Positions 62,854-64,000 of a stretch of DNA of 64,000 nt are shown piece by piece. Positions within the stretch are counted from its first letter, which is position 1; each line of letters begins with the position of its first letter. Location of the stretch: positions 186,001-250,000 of the forward strand of contig NZ_KB891576.1 of assembly GCF_000373485.1 (NCBI RefSeq), given 5' to 3'. The notes under the pieces were generated by a model. It was not told the origin of the DNA, did not search any database, and worked only from the letters and a program-made list of their open reading frames with translations. Made by a program: the position numbers and the translations under genes. The DNA is from Dasania marina DSM 21967. GTDB taxonomy: Bacteria; Pseudomonadota; Gammaproteobacteria; Pseudomonadales; Dasaniaceae.

Positions 62854-64000
62854 TTAAAAATTCCAATCTATGCCGGCTTTAAGCTGCAAGCCTTTTTCAT
62901 AACGCTTGAACACATTACCGCCTTGGGTAAATTCAACTTCACTATTAAGTAAGTTTTTTATTTTTGCGTTAAAGGATAACTCGTCGTTAATCTGGTACTT
63001 ATAGTTAATATTCAGATCAAACCTGGGCTGTTCAATAATATCGGGTAACCCCGACACACCGACGTCGACTATGGTTTCACCGTTTTGATTGGCTAGTAAG
63101 GTAATTTCGTGACCATTTTCTATATCGTCATAACCTAACACTGCGTTAAAGGTGTATTCAGGCTGGCCTTGCAACTCACGATTATCACCATTACTTAGAT
63201 CAACGTCAGATTCGATCAAACTGGCATTAACAGAGACGAAGACGGATTGGCTATAAGAATCATCCAAAGCAAATATTTTTTTAGCATCAAACTCTATGCC
63301 GTATATTTCAGCTGCATCAGCGTTTTGGAAGGTTCTAGAGTTACCTGCTGTACCTGAGGCCGCTAGCGCCACCCTTTCTATAGGATCTTTTAAATCTTTA
63401 TAGAATAACGCCACGCTTAGGGTTTCATCATCAGACCAGTATTTTTCCCAGCGGACATCAAGGTTTAATACATCCGCCACTTCTAGATTCGGGTTACCAC
63501 GCACTCGGCAATCACACTCTTCATCATAAAAAGTCGCATTAGCACGCTCTTTAAAATCAGGGCGTGAAACCGTTTGGCTAAGGGCAAAACGCAACTGTTG
63601 ATCTTCGGCGAAAAACCAATTTAAGGCTAAGCTAGGTAACAGCGTGTCTTCTTTCAATGGCTCGCCTACCGCTTTAAAGGTACCGGTATTGGCATCAATC
63701 TCTGTCAAACTAAAGGTATCGGTGGTTTGCTTGTAATCCTCATAGCGCGCACCCACAACAATTTGATATTCAGAATTAAACAGGGCGTCGTATGAGACAT
63801 AGACACTGTTTAAATCCATATCCGCTTTATAGCTGTCACTGGCTACCGTTTTATCGTCAAAGGTATAACCGGTAGCCGTATTACCGGTTATGTTTTGTTC
63901 GTTTAAAACATCGCTAACCAAGCCATTAGGCGCATTATCATCTACCGCGGTTTGCCCACCATTGAAACCATAGGTTTCAGAGTCTGAGTCACGCTCACGG
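62854..64000 (-). CDS. TonB-dependent receptor, C-terminal part (cut by window edge)
   Basis: The minus strand is open from the stop at 62854 to the right edge, over 380 codons, so only the C-terminal barrel is seen. It ends in aromatic-terminated beta-strands (LQLKAGIDWNF), with repeated strand-and-loop segments such as VVGARYEDYKQTTDTF, LALNWFFAEDQQLRFALSQTVSRPDF and LNLDVRWEKYWSDDETLSVALFYKDLKDP, a hallmark of large CirA/OMR-type receptors. The apparent start inside the window (a TTG at 63921) is not a real start. It lies upstream of the lipoprotein gene. Confidence 0.9.
   Translation of the reverse strand, partial: RERDSDSETYGFNGGQTAVDDNAPNGLVSDVLNEQNITGNTATGYTFDDKTVASDSYKADMDLNSVYVSYDALFNSEYQIVVGARYEDYKQTTDTFSLTEIDANTGTFKAVGEPLKEDTLLPSLALNWFFAEDQQLRFALSQTVSRPDFKERANATFYDEECDCRVRGNPNLEVADVLNLDVRWEKYWSDDETLSVALFYKDLKDPIERVALAASGTAGNSRTFQNADAAEIYGIEFDAKKIFALDDSYSQSVFVSVNASLIESDVDLSNGDNRELQGQPEYTFNAVLGYDDIENGHEITLLANQNGETIVDVGVSGLPDIIEQPRFDLNINYKYQINDELSFNAKIKNLLNSEVEFTQGGNVFKRYEKGLQLKAGIDWNF

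Overview
The window is an ordinary-looking stretch of chromosome from a gammaproteobacterium. The thrS-infC-rpmI-rplT-pheS-pheT-ihfA-merR-tRNA-Pro order is the standard gammaproteobacterial arrangement. An NhaD-type sodium/proton antiporter, TonB-dependent receptors, several c-di-GMP proteins and a moderate GC content suggest a marine member of the Cellvibrionales (Spongiibacteraceae or Dasania-like). That placement is from memory of similar genomes and was not tested. No insertion sequence, prophage, integron or CRISPR array was seen.

Layout. 0-8 kb: a LuxR-like regulator cut by the left edge, a secreted agmatine-deiminase-family protein, an HDOD-GAF protein, moeA, nhaD and a small cupin. 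8-18 kb: a VanZ-like protein, a periplasmic-sensor diguanylate cyclase, selO, a pair of 2-hydroxyacid-oxidising flavoenzymes, and an AT-rich GAF-PAS-GGDEF-EAL protein. 18.6-26.7 kb (minus strand): the translation block, with tRNA-Pro(GGG), a MerR-like regulator, ihfA, pheT, pheS, rplT, rpmI, infC (ATT start) and thrS. 26.8-34.5 kb: hisC, trhO, a DUF6164-like protein, a DsbA-family protein, hpf, a methyltransferase, tRNA-Glu and tRNA-Asp, a repeat-rich stretch, a second methyltransferase and a Rof-like Rho inhibitor. 34.6-51.3 kb: fumC, a MOSC protein, a ZnuD-like receptor with a small periplasmic partner, an esterase, a phoH-like gene, ppnN, a diguanylate cyclase, an FKBP, an FHA protein divergent from a Ser/Thr kinase-PEGA-FGE fusion, a Bcp peroxiredoxin, rmuC, and a TPR protein plus an unknown. 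52-64 kb: a Nudix hydrolase, a flavin reductase, moaCDE, an MFS transporter with aroC and prmB, folE, a YejM-like protein, a small exported protein, a beta-helix lipoprotein, and a TonB receptor cut by the right edge.

Most genes are housekeeping. Some act together: moeA and moaCDE (molybdenum cofactor), the GGDEF/EAL proteins (c-di-GMP), hpf/trhO/prmB/tRNAs (translation), and the kinase with its FHA neighbour (phospho-signalling).

The least explained material is between genes. Two 153-bp copies of an inverted-repeat element lie exactly 474 bp apart (51.4-52.0 kb); they differ at 10 positions without indels, and several differences keep base pairing. A second family is built from CTAGTCGCTAG / CTAGAGACTAG words and lies at gene ends at four places. 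A 106-bp three-hairpin element follows trhO, REP-like palindromes flank pheS, and a 9-bp tandem repeat lies upstream of the deiminase gene. No clear new multi-gene system was found; the 153-bp element is the best candidate for something undescribed.
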